Source: Anniella stebbinsi
Lineage: Eukaryota; Chordata; Lepidosauria; Squamata; Anniellidae
DNA length: 64,000 nt
Assembly (NCBI GenBank): GCA_029215795.1
Contig: JARDYH010000001.1
Span: forward strand, 114,540,533-114,604,532
Direction: 5' to 3'
The position numbers and the translations under genes were made by a program. This document shows, piece after piece, positions 1 through 10,696 of this stretch. Positions within the stretch are counted from its first letter, which is position 1. Every line of letters starts with the position of its first letter. The notes beneath the pieces were generated by a model that ran no database searches, was not told the DNA's origin, and was given only the letters and a program-made list of their open reading frames with translations.

Positions 1-84
1 TAGGGAATCATTGCATTGCACTTTCCCATAGGGAATCATTGCATTGCACTTTCCCATAGGGAATCATTGCATTGCACTTTCCCA
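1..84. repeat. 28-bp tandem repeat, three units (left arm)
   Basis: Three near-identical units begin at 1, 29 and 57, each opening TAGGGAATCATTGCATTGCA. The same unit occurs in reverse complement at 1272-1383. The block is therefore the outer part of the left arm of the large palindrome. Confidence 0.9.
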
Positions 85-483
85 CTGAGAAATACAGTTA
101 TGCCTCCCACATTTTTATTTTTGAAGATACAAACAGGAAACTTGGGCACATTGTAGACTGGTTAGGGATAGTTATCTGTGAGAAATTTCAGAAAGATTGG
201 TGCATGCGTTTTGTGGCAATTAATTTTTTAATAAATACCCAGGAATGCCTATAACTTTGTCATTTTTAAAGTTACACACATGAAACTTAGCCACATTGTA
301 GGTGGTACCTTGGGACCTATGTGTGTGAAATTTCAAAAACGTAGGTGCTTGCCTTGTATGGCAATTAATTTTAGAAAAATGGGTAGTAGTGGGGTAAATA
401 CAGTTACGCCTCCCATTTTTTTATTTTTTAAGATACAAACAGGAAACATGGGCACATTACAGGGAACACTTCACTTGATAGGT
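29..483 (+). repeat. Left arm of a ~450-bp inverted repeat
   Basis: This segment is the near-exact reverse complement of 875-1327. Paired positions sum to about 1356-1358 along the arm (72 pairs with 1284, 254 with 1102, 431 with 927), so there are only a few indels. The conceptual translation of 72-254 is identical to that of 1102-1284 on the other strand, which shows little divergence between arms. The spacer is about 390 bp (484-874). Confidence 0.9.
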
Positions 484-558
484 ATCCATTACAGGGCTCG
501 TGTCTGCTTGAGTAAAAAGTGAAAGTAGGAAAGCAGACACGAGCCCTGTAATGGATAC
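482..558. repeat. Perfect 28-bp-arm hairpin at the edge of the palindrome spacer
   Basis: 482-509 and 531-558 are exact reverse complements (28 of 28), with a 21-base loop at 510-530. The hairpin starts where the left arm of the large palindrome ends. No run of T follows that would suggest a Pol III terminator, and nothing indicates a coding role. Confidence 0.9.
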
Positions 559-874
559 TAGCAAGGATCAAAGGGATCGAGACGAGACAGTGTTTCCTTT
601 TCTTCGCGGGAAGCGGGAGGGGGACGAAAGGAAGACCTGGCCTCTGTGGAACATTTTTTGAAACATTTAATCTAAAAATTCCATAGCCATCAAATGCCTG
701 GACCTATCATTCTGAAATTTCTGACACATATCTACCCCTAACCCATCTACAAAGTGAGCAATGTTCAGACTTCTAACTTTTAAAATAAAAAAGTTATAGG
801 CGTTTCTTTCCTCATTGTTTCAAAAATTAATTGCCACCACATGCCTCGACCCAGCTTTCGGAAATTTTACACAC

Positions 875-1327
875 CTATCAAGTGAAGTGTTCCCTGTAAT
901 GTGCCCATGTTTCCTGTTTGTATCTTAAAAAATAAAAAAATGGGAGGCGTAACTGTATTTACCCCACTACTACCCATTTTTCTAAAATTAATTGCCATAC
1001 AAGGCAAGCACCTACGTTTTTGAAATTTCACACACATAGGTCCCAAGGTACCACCTACAATGTGGCAAAGTTTCATGTGTGTAACTTTAAAAATGACAAA
1101 GTTATAGGCATTCCTGGGTATTTATTAAAAAATTAATTGCCACAAAACGCATGCACCAATCTTTCTGAAATTTCTCACAGATAACTATCCCTAACCAGTC
1201 TACAATGTGCCCAAGTTTCCTGTTTGTATCTTCAAAAATAAAAATGTGGGAGGCATAACTGTATTTCTCAGTGGGAAAGTGCAATGCAATGATTCCCTAT
1301 GGGAAAGTGCAATGCAATGATTCCCTA
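875..1327 (-). repeat. Right arm of the ~450-bp inverted repeat
   Basis: This is the reverse complement of 29-483. It is continuous with the direct monomer array that follows, so the palindrome is built from the same monomers in opposite orientation. Confidence 0.9.
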
Positions 1328-1383
1328 TGGGAAAGTACTGTCCAATGAATCCCTATGGGCAAGTGCTGTCCAATGAATCCCTC
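1272..1383. repeat. 28-bp tandem repeat, four units (right arm)
   Basis: Four units start at about 1272, 1300, 1328 and 1356. The first two match the left-arm units in reverse complement. The last two are diverged and read ACTGTCCAATGAATCC or similar in place of GCAATGCAATGATTCC. Confidence 0.85.
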
Positions 1384-2174
1384 ATTGTTTCAAAAATTAA
1401 TTGCCACACCAGGCAAGCACCAATGTTTCTGAAATTTTACACACATATCAAGTGAAGTGTTCCCTGTAATGTGCCCAAGTTTCCTGTTTGTATCTTCAAA
1501 ACTAAAAAAATGGGAGGCGTAACTGTATTTACCCCACTACTACCCATTTTTCTAAAATTAATTGCCACACAAGGCAAGCACCTATGTTTCTGAAATTTCA
1601 CACACATAGGTCCCAAGGTACCACCTACAATGTGGCAAGGTTTCATGTGTGTAACTTTAAAAATGACAAAGTTAGAGGTGTTTCTTTCCTCATTGTTTCA
1701 AAACTTAATTGCCACACAAGGCAAGCTCCAATGTTTCTGAAATTTCACTCACATATCAAGGCAAGTGGTATCTGTAATGTGCCCAAGTTTCCTGTTTGTA
1801 TCTTAAAAAATAAAAAAATGGGAGGCGTAACTGTATTTACCCCACTACTACCCATTTTTCTAAAATTAATTGCCACACAAGGCAAGCACCTATGTTTCTG
1901 AAATTTCACACACATAGGTCCCAAGGTACCTCCTACAATGTGGCAAAGTTTCATGTTTGTAACTTTAAAAGTGACAAAGTTATAAGCATTCCTGGGTATT
2001 TATTAAAAAATTAATTGCCACAAAACGCATGCACCAATCTTTCTGAAATTTCTCACAGATAACTATCCCTAACCAGTCTACAATGTCCCCAAGTTTCATC
2101 CTTCTATCTTTAAAAATGAAAAAGTTATAGGCGTTTTTGTAAAACAATTCTTGGCTATGGGAAAAAGCATTCAA

Positions 2175-2324
2175 AATGGCGTCCGATCCGGATCGGACCT
2201 CATCGGATCGGATCGGATCGGATCGGAGGTTGGTCGGATTGGATCGGATCGGATCGGATTTTCCCGATTTTGGGTCGGATCGGATTCGGATCGTGGATCG
2301 GATCCGATCCGATGCACACCCCTA
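2175..2324. repeat. GATCGG-rich terminal repeat of the element
   Basis: About 150 bp are dominated by overlapping GGATCGGATCGG units and end in TGCACACCCCTA. Homologous ends are at 47692-47830, 48610-48776, 56965-57125 and 59400-59572, so this is a shared long terminal repeat and not a private microsatellite. Confidence 0.8.
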
Positions 2325-2624
2325 ATTAAAATCAATGGAAGTTTGTCATGGACTTCAAGCAGAGACATATTGTATCTAAAACATGGTCTAAAATTAGAAA
2401 ACAGAATAGCTAATGGCACAACCAAGCCTAATAAATACAATGTCTCATCAAATATTAAGAAAAGAAGGTAAGATCATTTGTAATTCAATATTAGTCCAAC
2501 AGCCTAACTTACTTACACAATGAAAAAAATGCAGTGATAAAACTGTCCCTAGACTGTACCACCACAAACTGCAGATGTGGAATTCACATGGCTTAATGCT
2601 TCCCCACAGAGGAAAACACTCCGG

Positions 2625-2779
2625 CACATATAAAACTGCTTTAGAATGTTTTTAGGATGTTTTAGGATGTTTTAATGCAGTTTTAATAAGATTTGTCATG
2701 TTTTAATTAGTTTTATGTATTTTATCATGTTGTTGTTCCCCGCCTCGATCTAGACGGAGAGGCGGGTAAGAAATAAATC

Positions 2780-2811
<32 letters not shown>

Positions 2812-2812
2812 C
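2625..2812 (+). mobile_element. L2-type LINE 3' tail with (TTA)n
   Basis: The segment has TTTTAATTAGTTTTATGTAT, then CCCGCCTCGATC and GGTAAGAAATAAA, and a (TTA)n tail. It matches the 3' tail of the longer L2-like copy at 31322-31815, which still encodes the end of ORF2. Only the 3' untranslated part is present here, as expected for 5'-truncated LINE insertions. Confidence 0.7.
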
Positions 2813-2815
2813 GGA

Positions 2816-4990
2816 GAGAAAGCTAGGTTAGAATCTGTTTCCCTGCCACCTGGATTTCTATGAGCAGGTTTGTTTGTTTTTAACTTTCAGTCATGAAGTC
2901 TGAAGAGGTACAGTGCAGAGATAGGTTTACTAACTCCTCTACTATTTTTGAAACTGCTTACAAGAGCAGTCAATATAGAAATTAATACAACATAATTACT
3001 ATGGTGTAAGTAATACATATAAAATCACAACTTCACTAGCATGGAACTCTTTAGTTGTAGCACAGGAAGAAGTAACTAGTGATGCCACTGAATTTCTTAA
3101 TTTGTTGGCTTGCAGGTTGAACTTCTCCCATTCATGATGATCACCTTTTTAATGAGCCTGGACTGACATATTATGAATTCACTATTAAGTTCATAATTGA
3201 CTCCCAGCGTCTGAGCATGCACAGTCTGTATCTAGACAAGTGTATTTCTGCACATGTGCTGAGTTGATTGGGTTAACCCTTTTTTACTTATGGTAAACTA
3301 TGATCTCTCTCTTACTCTCATCGAATCAGATTTGGGTCATTGTTGTTCATACAGTACTTTTATTTTGTTTGTGTAACTGGTGGGTGGAGCGTTTTTGTGG
3401 GAGGCAATGCAAAAATAACCAATCAGGAAGGGGGAACATAATGCGATGTATGACATCATGACAGTCTACACCTTTTCAAAGTACAGCTCTTAAGATGCCC
3501 TTCAATACTGCATATGTACAAATGCTAATTTATATGGAACAAGAGTTTGTTTCAAGGGAGAACTCTTGTCTGAGGTAATAACAAATTCACCTGAGGTAAG
3601 TTTGCCCCCCAAAATGCCACACTGAAAAATGTCATAATTGTGAAATTCCTTTAAGCATTAGCCTAGTGGCTGCTGCATGGCTCAGATGACATTTCAAATG
3701 ATCAAACCTGAAAGCCTAATCATGTGACTTTTTTCCACTGGGGATCCTACTCTGTGTTTGGGACCTGCACAATCAGCCTCTGCACATGTAGTTGGGTCAT
3801 TTCACTGTCCCACCAGTTGTGTGGGAACCATTTACAGAAATGCAACACAAGTTTCTGAGTCCACCACGATCGAGTCCCACACAATGCAAGCATCTACAGC
3901 CCACATCAGTCAGAATAGAAGAGGAGCTGAGAGCCATTTTGCATATTACTTTTTAAGTGACATGAAGACACTTTTGCAAGCTATACCAAAGTCATAAATT
4001 TAGTTTAATTTCTGCAATCTCAGTACAGGAACTTTGGAAAGTCTGGATCACTTTTAGAGACATTCTATACAAACAGATATTTCTTTGAAGCAAGGCATAT
4101 GTGAACTGAGTCCCTTCATTTTCTTTTTCTACATTGTCAGATGTAGATTGCAATTTTGGGAGCCATATATTGCAATTCAGGAGTACGGTGAAAGTAGTCC
4201 TAATTTCCGCAAGCTACTAGCAAATACAGTTATTTTAATCACATTTGTAAATATTGATTTTCGTGAAGTTGTCTTCTGTATTTCGACAGCCTGAAATGAG
4301 TGTAGCATGAGCTCCTATTTTGTCCCATATCATTTAGCATACAATATTTATATCTTCAGCCCATAACTAGGAAATTTGGGATTGTGACATGCTGTAAAAA
4401 TCCAACCATAGTTTGTGCTGTGAGTGTCTCTAGTTCATTTCCTAGATAGAGCATTAGCCTCAAAAGGTGTGAACATTCTCTTTGTATCAAGTGCTATGAT
4501 TTTAGCCACTAAAAGTGTCAGGAATAAGATTGGTCTGAGCCATAGATGGCTATTGTTGCAATTACTTATGTGTTTTCAGTCTGGTTTTAGTGGGAAATTC
4601 TGCAGCTGAAGAATGAAATCCATTCAAAGCAATAAGATTCCACTGTCATTGAATCACTTTTGTCTATTTCTGGAACAGAAGATTAGGGAGCTATTTTTCC
4701 GTCCGTAGGCAAAGAAACCCTATTTTTTCACTCAAGTAAAAAAAACCATTCTGTCTCTTAACTCTGTGCCTTCAAGAACAGTATAATACAAACATGTTCA
4801 TTGGCATTTCACTCTGTCTCCTTGAATGTCCTCCGTTTCTTTGTATGAGGGAGAATCATGCATGCTAAAAATAGCGTTATGTTTAAGCTTGTGAACATAG
4901 ATCAGATGAGAATTTTCCACTTCTTGTTGTTGTTCACAATATTCAAGGATGATCAATAGCAATTGACACAGAATTATGTGCAAATATATA
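2816..4990. other. AT-rich stretch without recognised features
   Basis: I read both strands and found no convincing gene, RNA gene or repeat end. The short open frames lack splice context or recognisable motifs. Confidence 0.5.
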
Positions 4991-4993
4991 CAC

Positions 4994-5074
4994 AGTCTAT
5001 CTGATTATCATATATATGTGCATGTATAAATTGATGATTTATACCTGCACATACATATGATAATCAGATAGACT
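4994..5074. repeat. 37-bp-arm hairpin
   Basis: 4994-5030 pairs with 5038-5074, starting AGTCTATCTGATTATCATAT, with a few mismatches near the loop and a 7-base loop. It is AT-rich and has no similarity to the other foldbacks in the window. Confidence 0.85.
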
Positions 5075-5279
5075 ACATTTCTAAGACAACCGTTCTGCAT
5101 ACTGAGAGCATGATTAGTAGATCTTTCCATTTAATGTTTGCATTTCTATGGAGGTATTACTGGATCCGTAATAAGCCACAAGGGACAAGGATTGAACAAA
5201 ATGGTAGCTAATCAAACTCTACCAAGCAACTTGTCCACATCGGCCCCTAAAAACTGAAAGGCATCCAACAATATTCAAC

Positions 5280-5880
5280 CAGATGGTGCCCTGCACTGGT
5301 GCACTGTGGAATGTGAATCATACCAGATACAAAGAATTTTGTACTCGGCCCTCCCTACACCAGAGGGGTGTAGAAGGCCCAGCGCGAGTGATCCTGGAAG
5401 TAGCCACTCAAACCACATCATGGGCGCGAGGTCCCAGGTCATCGGACGTCGCGCCTGGCATTTTGTATGGTTTTTTTTTCCTTCAAGGAAGTGCGCTCCT
5501 GCACTCCAGCACAAAAGTAAGTATATTAAAAAAACAACCACCACGCGATCGCACCCCCCTCCCTCCTGCCATCCTGGGGATGGTGATTTTGGTTCCCCCC
5601 CTCTCCTGATGGCCTCGGAGCTGCATGGTGTGGCTCTGTGGCCATTGGTGCTGCTGCGCTTACTCGTGCGTAAGCACCGGGGTGGGTTGGCGTATTCTTT
5701 CTCGGTCACAGGAACTTCCCGGGACCGAGGAAGAATTGGGATTTTTCTGGTTCCTGAGAACCAGGAAAAATGCCGTGCCCTCCCCCGGGATTCCCTGTGC
5801 ATCATTCGGACACACAAGGAGCAGCCGGGGTCTCTCCCAGGTGTTTCCTGGTGTGGAAATGTCTTGCAAACATGTCACAG
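5280..5880. other. CpG-rich block of unresolved origin with short palindromes
   Basis: Compared with its AT-rich flanks the block is GC-rich and keeps CpG sites (near GGACGTCGCGCC at 5445 and CACGCGATCGCACC at 5541). It contains short inverted repeats, for example TTTTTCTGGTTC against GAACCAGGAAAAA around 5740-5769. Open frames exist on both strands (for example 5306-6091 plus, 5275-5817 minus). None shows a recognisable domain, and GC-rich DNA gives long frames by chance. It could be a decayed transposon or a small CpG island. Confidence 0.35.
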
Positions 5881-6673
5881 TGCTACCAAGGGTTATATCA
5901 GTTCTTCCACCAGACCAGAACACAAAAAGTACCCACAAAAAACTACTTGGATACAATATCAAAGATTAGGCTTCATAACAAGCTCTTACTTGTGTTTGAT
6001 CAGATTCAAGATGGGTTTTCTTTCACCTGCATACCAGTTTTCTCCCAGCATTCTTCAATGCTCTCATTTCAGAAGTATACCAAGCAGCTGAACAGACTCT
6101 GCAAAGTGGGAGAGGTTGTTCAGGAGTGTTTATGTTAACTGCCTTGGTCATCTCCATATTTCACAGAATGGCCAGGGCAACAGAACTTTCTAACATACAA
6201 GCTGGAAAATCCCCCAGAGCCCTTTGTAATCCATCAGAATCCATTAGCCTCTGGAGGAGGACTATCCTAATAGGTTCTTTACCCCCTGCAGAGAGGAAAC
6301 ATAACTGTGAACCTAAATCTCAACAGGAAATGTCTGACTGTGAAAAGGGGATAGATATGAAATTGCCCACTTCAAACTACCATCCTCCTGTCCAGTAGAG
6401 AAAACCAAATCTGGAATGTGACCACTACATGTGTTGGGCTGATGACATATAAAGACACTCCCATGGTTATTATGGCAGGCATGAAGTCCTGAGCTGCAAC
6501 AAACATGGCAGGCCCAGCATGGATATTGAGGTACTCCAGAACCATCATTCCTGAGAAGCAACACTATATTCAACACAGTTTGGCCCTCAAACAGACAGGA
6601 CCCTGGACCAGGAGATAGAATTCCTGTAGACCAAACACAGCATCTCCCCTTCCCCAATCCTCTAATCTATCCT
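5881..6673. other. No recognised features
   Basis: I see no repeat end, gene or RNA in this stretch. Confidence 0.5.
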
Positions 6674-6815
6674 GGGCCAGATCTACACCAAACAAGATAT
6701 AACACCATGAAAGCAGTTTGAAAACAGTACATGGAATGTGTCATGGGCCCCAACAGTTATCAGTGCATTTCAATGCAGTTATAAAGCAGTAGTGTAGATC
6801 CTACCGTGGTGTTGG
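6674..6815. mobile_element. Short GGGCCAGATC-type foldback element, copy 1
   Basis: It starts GGGCCAGATCTACACCAAAC and contains the shared core GGGCCCCAACAGTTATCAGT and AAAGCAGTAGTGTAGATCC. Related copies are at 15273-15497 and 54459-54589. The right end is eroded near GTGTTGGCC and no target duplication could be set. Confidence 0.6.
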
Positions 6816-8833
6816 CCAGAAGGCATATCTTGGGCAAACTTCCCCCACCTCCCCAACCCAGGTATCCATGATCTACAATACATTATAGAAGAGGTAGATC
6901 TTATTAACCAACCTGGCACTTAACAACAGCACCAGCAGACCAGAGGACAGGCTAGCAAGACTGTCACAATTATTTTGTGTAAGGAGAAGAGGGGGTAGGC
7001 ATGTCTCATCATCCATCAAATAAAATCCTGAGTGTCATGCTTCATCGTACCTATAACTACCTTTATGGGAGCCTCCTCATCCATCCTTGGGGAACATCAA
7101 AACCTACTATGAGGCACACGATCTTAAAAACCATCTGTATAATACAGAACAAACAGAAACAGCAAATATGCCGGCCCACACGGTGGCAGCAGTAGGGAAG
7201 CACAGGAGGGATAAACACCCTACCCTGCCATCCCAGTTGTTCTCACTGCCATATTGCTGCTACTTTAAAAAGCCTATTCCCTAGACAAGGTGGCTGCATG
7301 CCTTGCTCAGTCGGCTGTCCAGGTGCTGTTGATGAGCAACTTCAGGGCCCAACTCTTCCTTCTGATGGTTCTTTATACTGGACATGGACAAATAGAGGAC
7401 ACCTTCAAAGTATAGGATAGTCGTTTGACAGCCCATCAAATAGAGCACTGTCCTATGCAAAAGAGAACACATGCCCACCCTCTGCTGTGGTTGTGTGGTG
7501 CCTGCATCAGGTTGGGGGGAAATATCCCAGCAACATGGAGATAAGAAAAGCTAACTGTTGAAGAAGGTGAAGGAGATGGGAGAGGCAGGCAGCATGCTAT
7601 AATATCCAGACTAACCTTAAAGGCTGCCTCCTTTGGCTCCAAAATAAAAACAAACTGGCATTATTCAGGCTATTTTGCAAGAAAATGCTTCATTGATTAA
7701 ATTGCTCTTTGGGTCTGTTGCAACACAACATTTTCTTCGCTGGAATGCTTCTGAAAGTATTTCAATTTGGGATGAATAAATGCAGAGGACATTAATCAAA
7801 ATTGAAAATCCACATGGATTTTTTTTAAAAAACAGATGAGCAGGAATAGAAACCAACTCCTTTATGTTTCTTCCTCAGACACAAAGGGGAAAAAAATCTA
7901 GAAAGGTTTTCAATTCTGCTGCAATCCTCACTGCATTGCAAGGAGTGGGCAGAATATTTCCCCATTTTCTATTCCAGGGCAAAAAGGTGCTTTTGTGGGG
8001 ATCAGGGATATTTTCTAAAATGCCGCCTCCTCAATTGCTGGCTTTGTAAGCTGCCTGTTAGTTGCTTTATATGTAGTTGCTTTGGTACCATTTTAAAAAC
8101 AAGGATCAGAGGATGCCAGGGCCAAGCCAGACAATTTGCTGCCTGCAGCAAAAGACAAAATGGTGCCCCCACCATTCCATTGAATCTTACTTCAACACTG
8201 GCTGCCTGTACTTCAGTTGAGAGCAGCAGGCTACCTTATGGGGGACAGGGCACGCTACGCAGGCAGGCTCTGTCTTCCAGCAACCTGTGGCCCCTTCTGC
8301 CCCCTGAGAACTGCCAGCTGAGGCAGTTACATCTTTCTGCCTAATGGCCTGGATAGTGCAAGGATGGTGAACCTATTTTGGCCAGAGTGTCAGTTTGCCA
8401 CCTGGGGAATTTCCAGGGCCTGTATGTCGCCACTGGCCAGATTCAAAGTGGCTGTGACCATCTCACTCTTTCACACATCATGAACAGATGTAAACATACA
8501 CCCATACAGACACACCATTCTCTGCCCCACTCCTTAGCTTAGCTGATCCTTGCAGATTAGCTGAAGAGGGTGGGTATTTTTTCCTTTCTCAGTATCGAAT
8601 AGGAAAAAGCTCTTTTGTCTTATCAGTAACTGACTGGAGATAAGAGCTTCTCACTGGTTTGCACTTTTTAGGTATTTTCTAGCTGGGGGTTGAGGCCTGG
8701 GCCTAAGGAAGAAGCTGGTGGGTCAGATGAGGAACCTCCGCAGCAGGAACTGGCCCATGAGCCAGAGGTTCCCCATGCCTGACATAAAGAATATGATGAA
8801 ATCACAGCTAATCAGATTTGGTTAGATGATGTT
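6816..8833. other. No recognised features
   Basis: Mixed-composition DNA. The 8100-8800 part resembles old interspersed repeat sequence, but I could not assign it to a family. Confidence 0.45.
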
Positions 8834-9153
8834 TAGGCTGACTATATAAAAAGGAGGACAGGGCTCATGTAACTTTAACAGTTGTAAAGAAAAGGGAATT
8901 TCAGCCAGTGTCATTTGTATGCAATTAGTTCCTGGTGAAATTCCCTCTTCATCACAACAGTTAAAGTTGCAGGCACTATATTAGGGTGACCATATACAAA
9001 AGAAGGCAGGGCCCCTGCAACTTTAACTGTTGTGATGAAGAGGGAATTTCACCAGGAACTAATTGCATACAAATGACACTGGCTGAAATTCCCTTTTCTC
9101 TACAACTGTTAAAGTTACATGAGCCCTGTTCTCCTTTTCATATGGTCAGCCTA
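8834..9153 (+). mobile_element. 320-bp hAT-like foldback MITE, copy A
   Basis: The termini are TAGGCTGACT and GGTCAGCCTA, and the length is 320 bp. Flanking octamers ATGATGTT and ATGACGCT match at 6 of 8 positions, consistent with an aged 8-bp duplication. The arms are long inverted repeats containing AACTTTAACAGTTGTA and GAATTTCAGCCAGTGTCATT and their complements. Near the centre a second terminus-like motif (AGGGTGACCATATACAAAAG, from 8984) marks the orientation. There is no coding capacity. Mobilisation would require a transposase from elsewhere. Confidence 0.85.
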
Positions 9154-10410
9154 ATGACGCTATCACAAAAGGCCAATCGAGCAAATTCAAAGTAAGGGCA
9201 ATACTTACTGAATCTCATTGCATTCACTTGAATGGGCAAATACTTCTCCTATTTTCATGAAGTCCCTGAAACATTACCAAAATAGAGGTGTGTTTTACAG
9301 CTGACAAAGGTCTCAGTGATAAACATCCACCTTTTTGTGATGAACTCTAATTTTCATCTTAAATTTATTGCCCCAAAAGGATTTTTTTGTTTTTTTACAA
9401 AACCACAGAAAATTTTCTGTATAGAAACACATTACCCATTGAAGAGGTCCTCAGATAATTAAATACAATCAAAAGGCTGTCTTTATTGATAATTCAATCC
9501 TCTAATTTTGTCATTCTAACAGGATTTGTTATTTAGCTTTTTTTTTACTTTTTCCTTTCAGCAGACAAGATGTCTACAATAAAGGCAAATCTGCTGGACA
9601 AATGTTGAACACATTTTCACTAATAGGATAACTGCTGTTATCCTATAAAAGCCTACCACCAAACATACATTTTCATTTTGAAAGGCTGTGATTTAGCTTT
9701 TTAATTCAGGTTAGCATCTTCCACTGCCCTTTAGTAAAACTCTGCATCAAATCCAGATATACACACATAACAAAGTAATCATGACACAGTCTACGAAATG
9801 CATGCTTATCCAGGGGAGAATTTGCCCTTATCTCTATAAAGTTGTTTTCCCATGGACTTTGGGCTTATTTGGCCGGTACTGAACCTGTATTGCCTCTCTA
9901 GTTTCTCTGTGAGTATTTTTTATTTCAGCAAGTCATCCATTCAGCATTGCATAATGTGAATGCCCAGGAGTGGAACAGGTGTGATCTTTTGCCTGTGGGC
10001 ATTGAGTCACTGTGCTATCAGCAGCCTGCAACACCTGCAGGCAGTGAACTTGCTCACTGTGCATCTCTTGGTTGACATGAGTTGCCTTGCTATGTTCCAG
10101 TTGACTTGGTTTGCCCTTCCTCCAGCCATGTCGCTCGGAGAGTCTTATTCGCCTTAGTTTTTACTCAAGATTCTGGTGCTGCTGCATTAATGGGCCTTTG
10201 CAGATATATGTTTTTTCACTGGACCTGGGATTTGTCCTGAGTCCTAGTGTCGTAAAAAGAACAGCTATTAATCTGATGGCATTAGTACCTACTCCCACCC
10301 ATCATAGCACTGAGGTCTCATGCAGTTTCCATTTTGTAGCACTGGGGAAATGGATTCTGTAATGGCTCACAATGCAGCATCCTAAGTATTATTTCCAAGT
10401 GCCTAACAGA
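9154..10410. other. AT-rich stretch without recognised features
   Basis: Only a very short inverted repeat (AGGATAAC with GTTATCCT near 9625-9644) was noticed. Confidence 0.5.
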
Positions 10411-10655
10411 CAAAATGCTAGTGTAACTGGGAATTCTGTGTGCACAGTGGCCAACCAGATGGCCACTGGAAACCCACAAGCAGGACATAAGCGTAATAGC
10501 ACCCTTTCACTCATGTTCTCAGCAACTGGCATACAGAGGCATACATACTGCCCCTGATACTAGAGGTAATAGATAGCCATCATAACTAGTAGCCATTGAT
10601 AGCCTTATCCTCCATGAATTTGTCTCACTCCCTTTTAAAGCGAAGTTGGTGGCCC
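10411..10655 (+). repeat. Reptile interspersed repeat R, 5' portion (split by an L2)
   Basis: It matches the copy at 52708-53110 through blocks such as CACAGTGGCCAACCAGATGG, CAGCAACTGG and AGTAGCCATTGATAGCC. It breaks off after CTTTTAAAGCGAAGTTGGTGG, where the LINE tail begins, and resumes at 11529. The class of this long repeat family is not clear to me. Confidence 0.7.

Positions 10656-10696
<41 letters not shown>

Larger units (their letters stand above)
826..2160. repeat. Satellite-like array of ~150-bp monomers with a ~307-bp higher-order period
   Basis: The conserved block ATTAATTGCCAC (with small variants) occurs at about 826, 987, 1132, 1396, 1557, 1704, 1865 and 2010. The spacings are 161, 145, 264, 161, 147, 161 and 145 bases. 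The 264-base interval contains the inserted 28-bp minisatellite (about 112 bp), leaving a normal monomer of about 152. The alternation of 161 and about 146 gives a two-monomer higher-order unit of 306-308 bp. Each monomer also carries TTTCTGAAATTTC and a block near TACAATGTGCCCAAGTTTC. Repeated short open frames on the minus strand are a by-product of the repeats. Confidence 0.85.
1..2324. mobile_element. Large non-autonomous terminal-repeat element, right part (left end outside window)
   Basis: The right boundary is the motif TGCACACCCCTA ending at 2324. It is preceded by about 150 bp rich in GATCGG. The same end closes the element at 47692-48776, which has a perfect 8-bp target duplication, so I assign this one to the same hAT-like family. 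The sequence just inside the end (AAAATGGCGTCCGATCC near 2173) matches, in reverse complement, the inner edge of the left terminal repeat of the 47692 element near 47815-47835. The interior is unrelated to that element. It is made of a large palindrome, a 28-bp minisatellite and about 150-bp tandem monomers. No transposase is visible. The short frames are translations of the repeated monomers and do not look like genes. The left end must lie upstream of the window. Confidence 0.65.

Noticed and set aside
72..522. Repeated short open frames near the window start that look like a small protein family
   Set aside because: They are translations of the monomer array on both palindrome arms. The similarity follows from the DNA repeats, and the frames lack starts or splice context shared with any known family.
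2171..2471. Protein made of GSDRIGSD-type repeats
   Set aside because: A translation of the GATCGG-rich terminal repeat. The same composition appears at the other family ends.
5306..6091. 261-codon plus-strand open frame
   Set aside because: Overlaps long frames on the other strand and in other phases, as expected in GC-rich DNA, and shows no recognisable motif.
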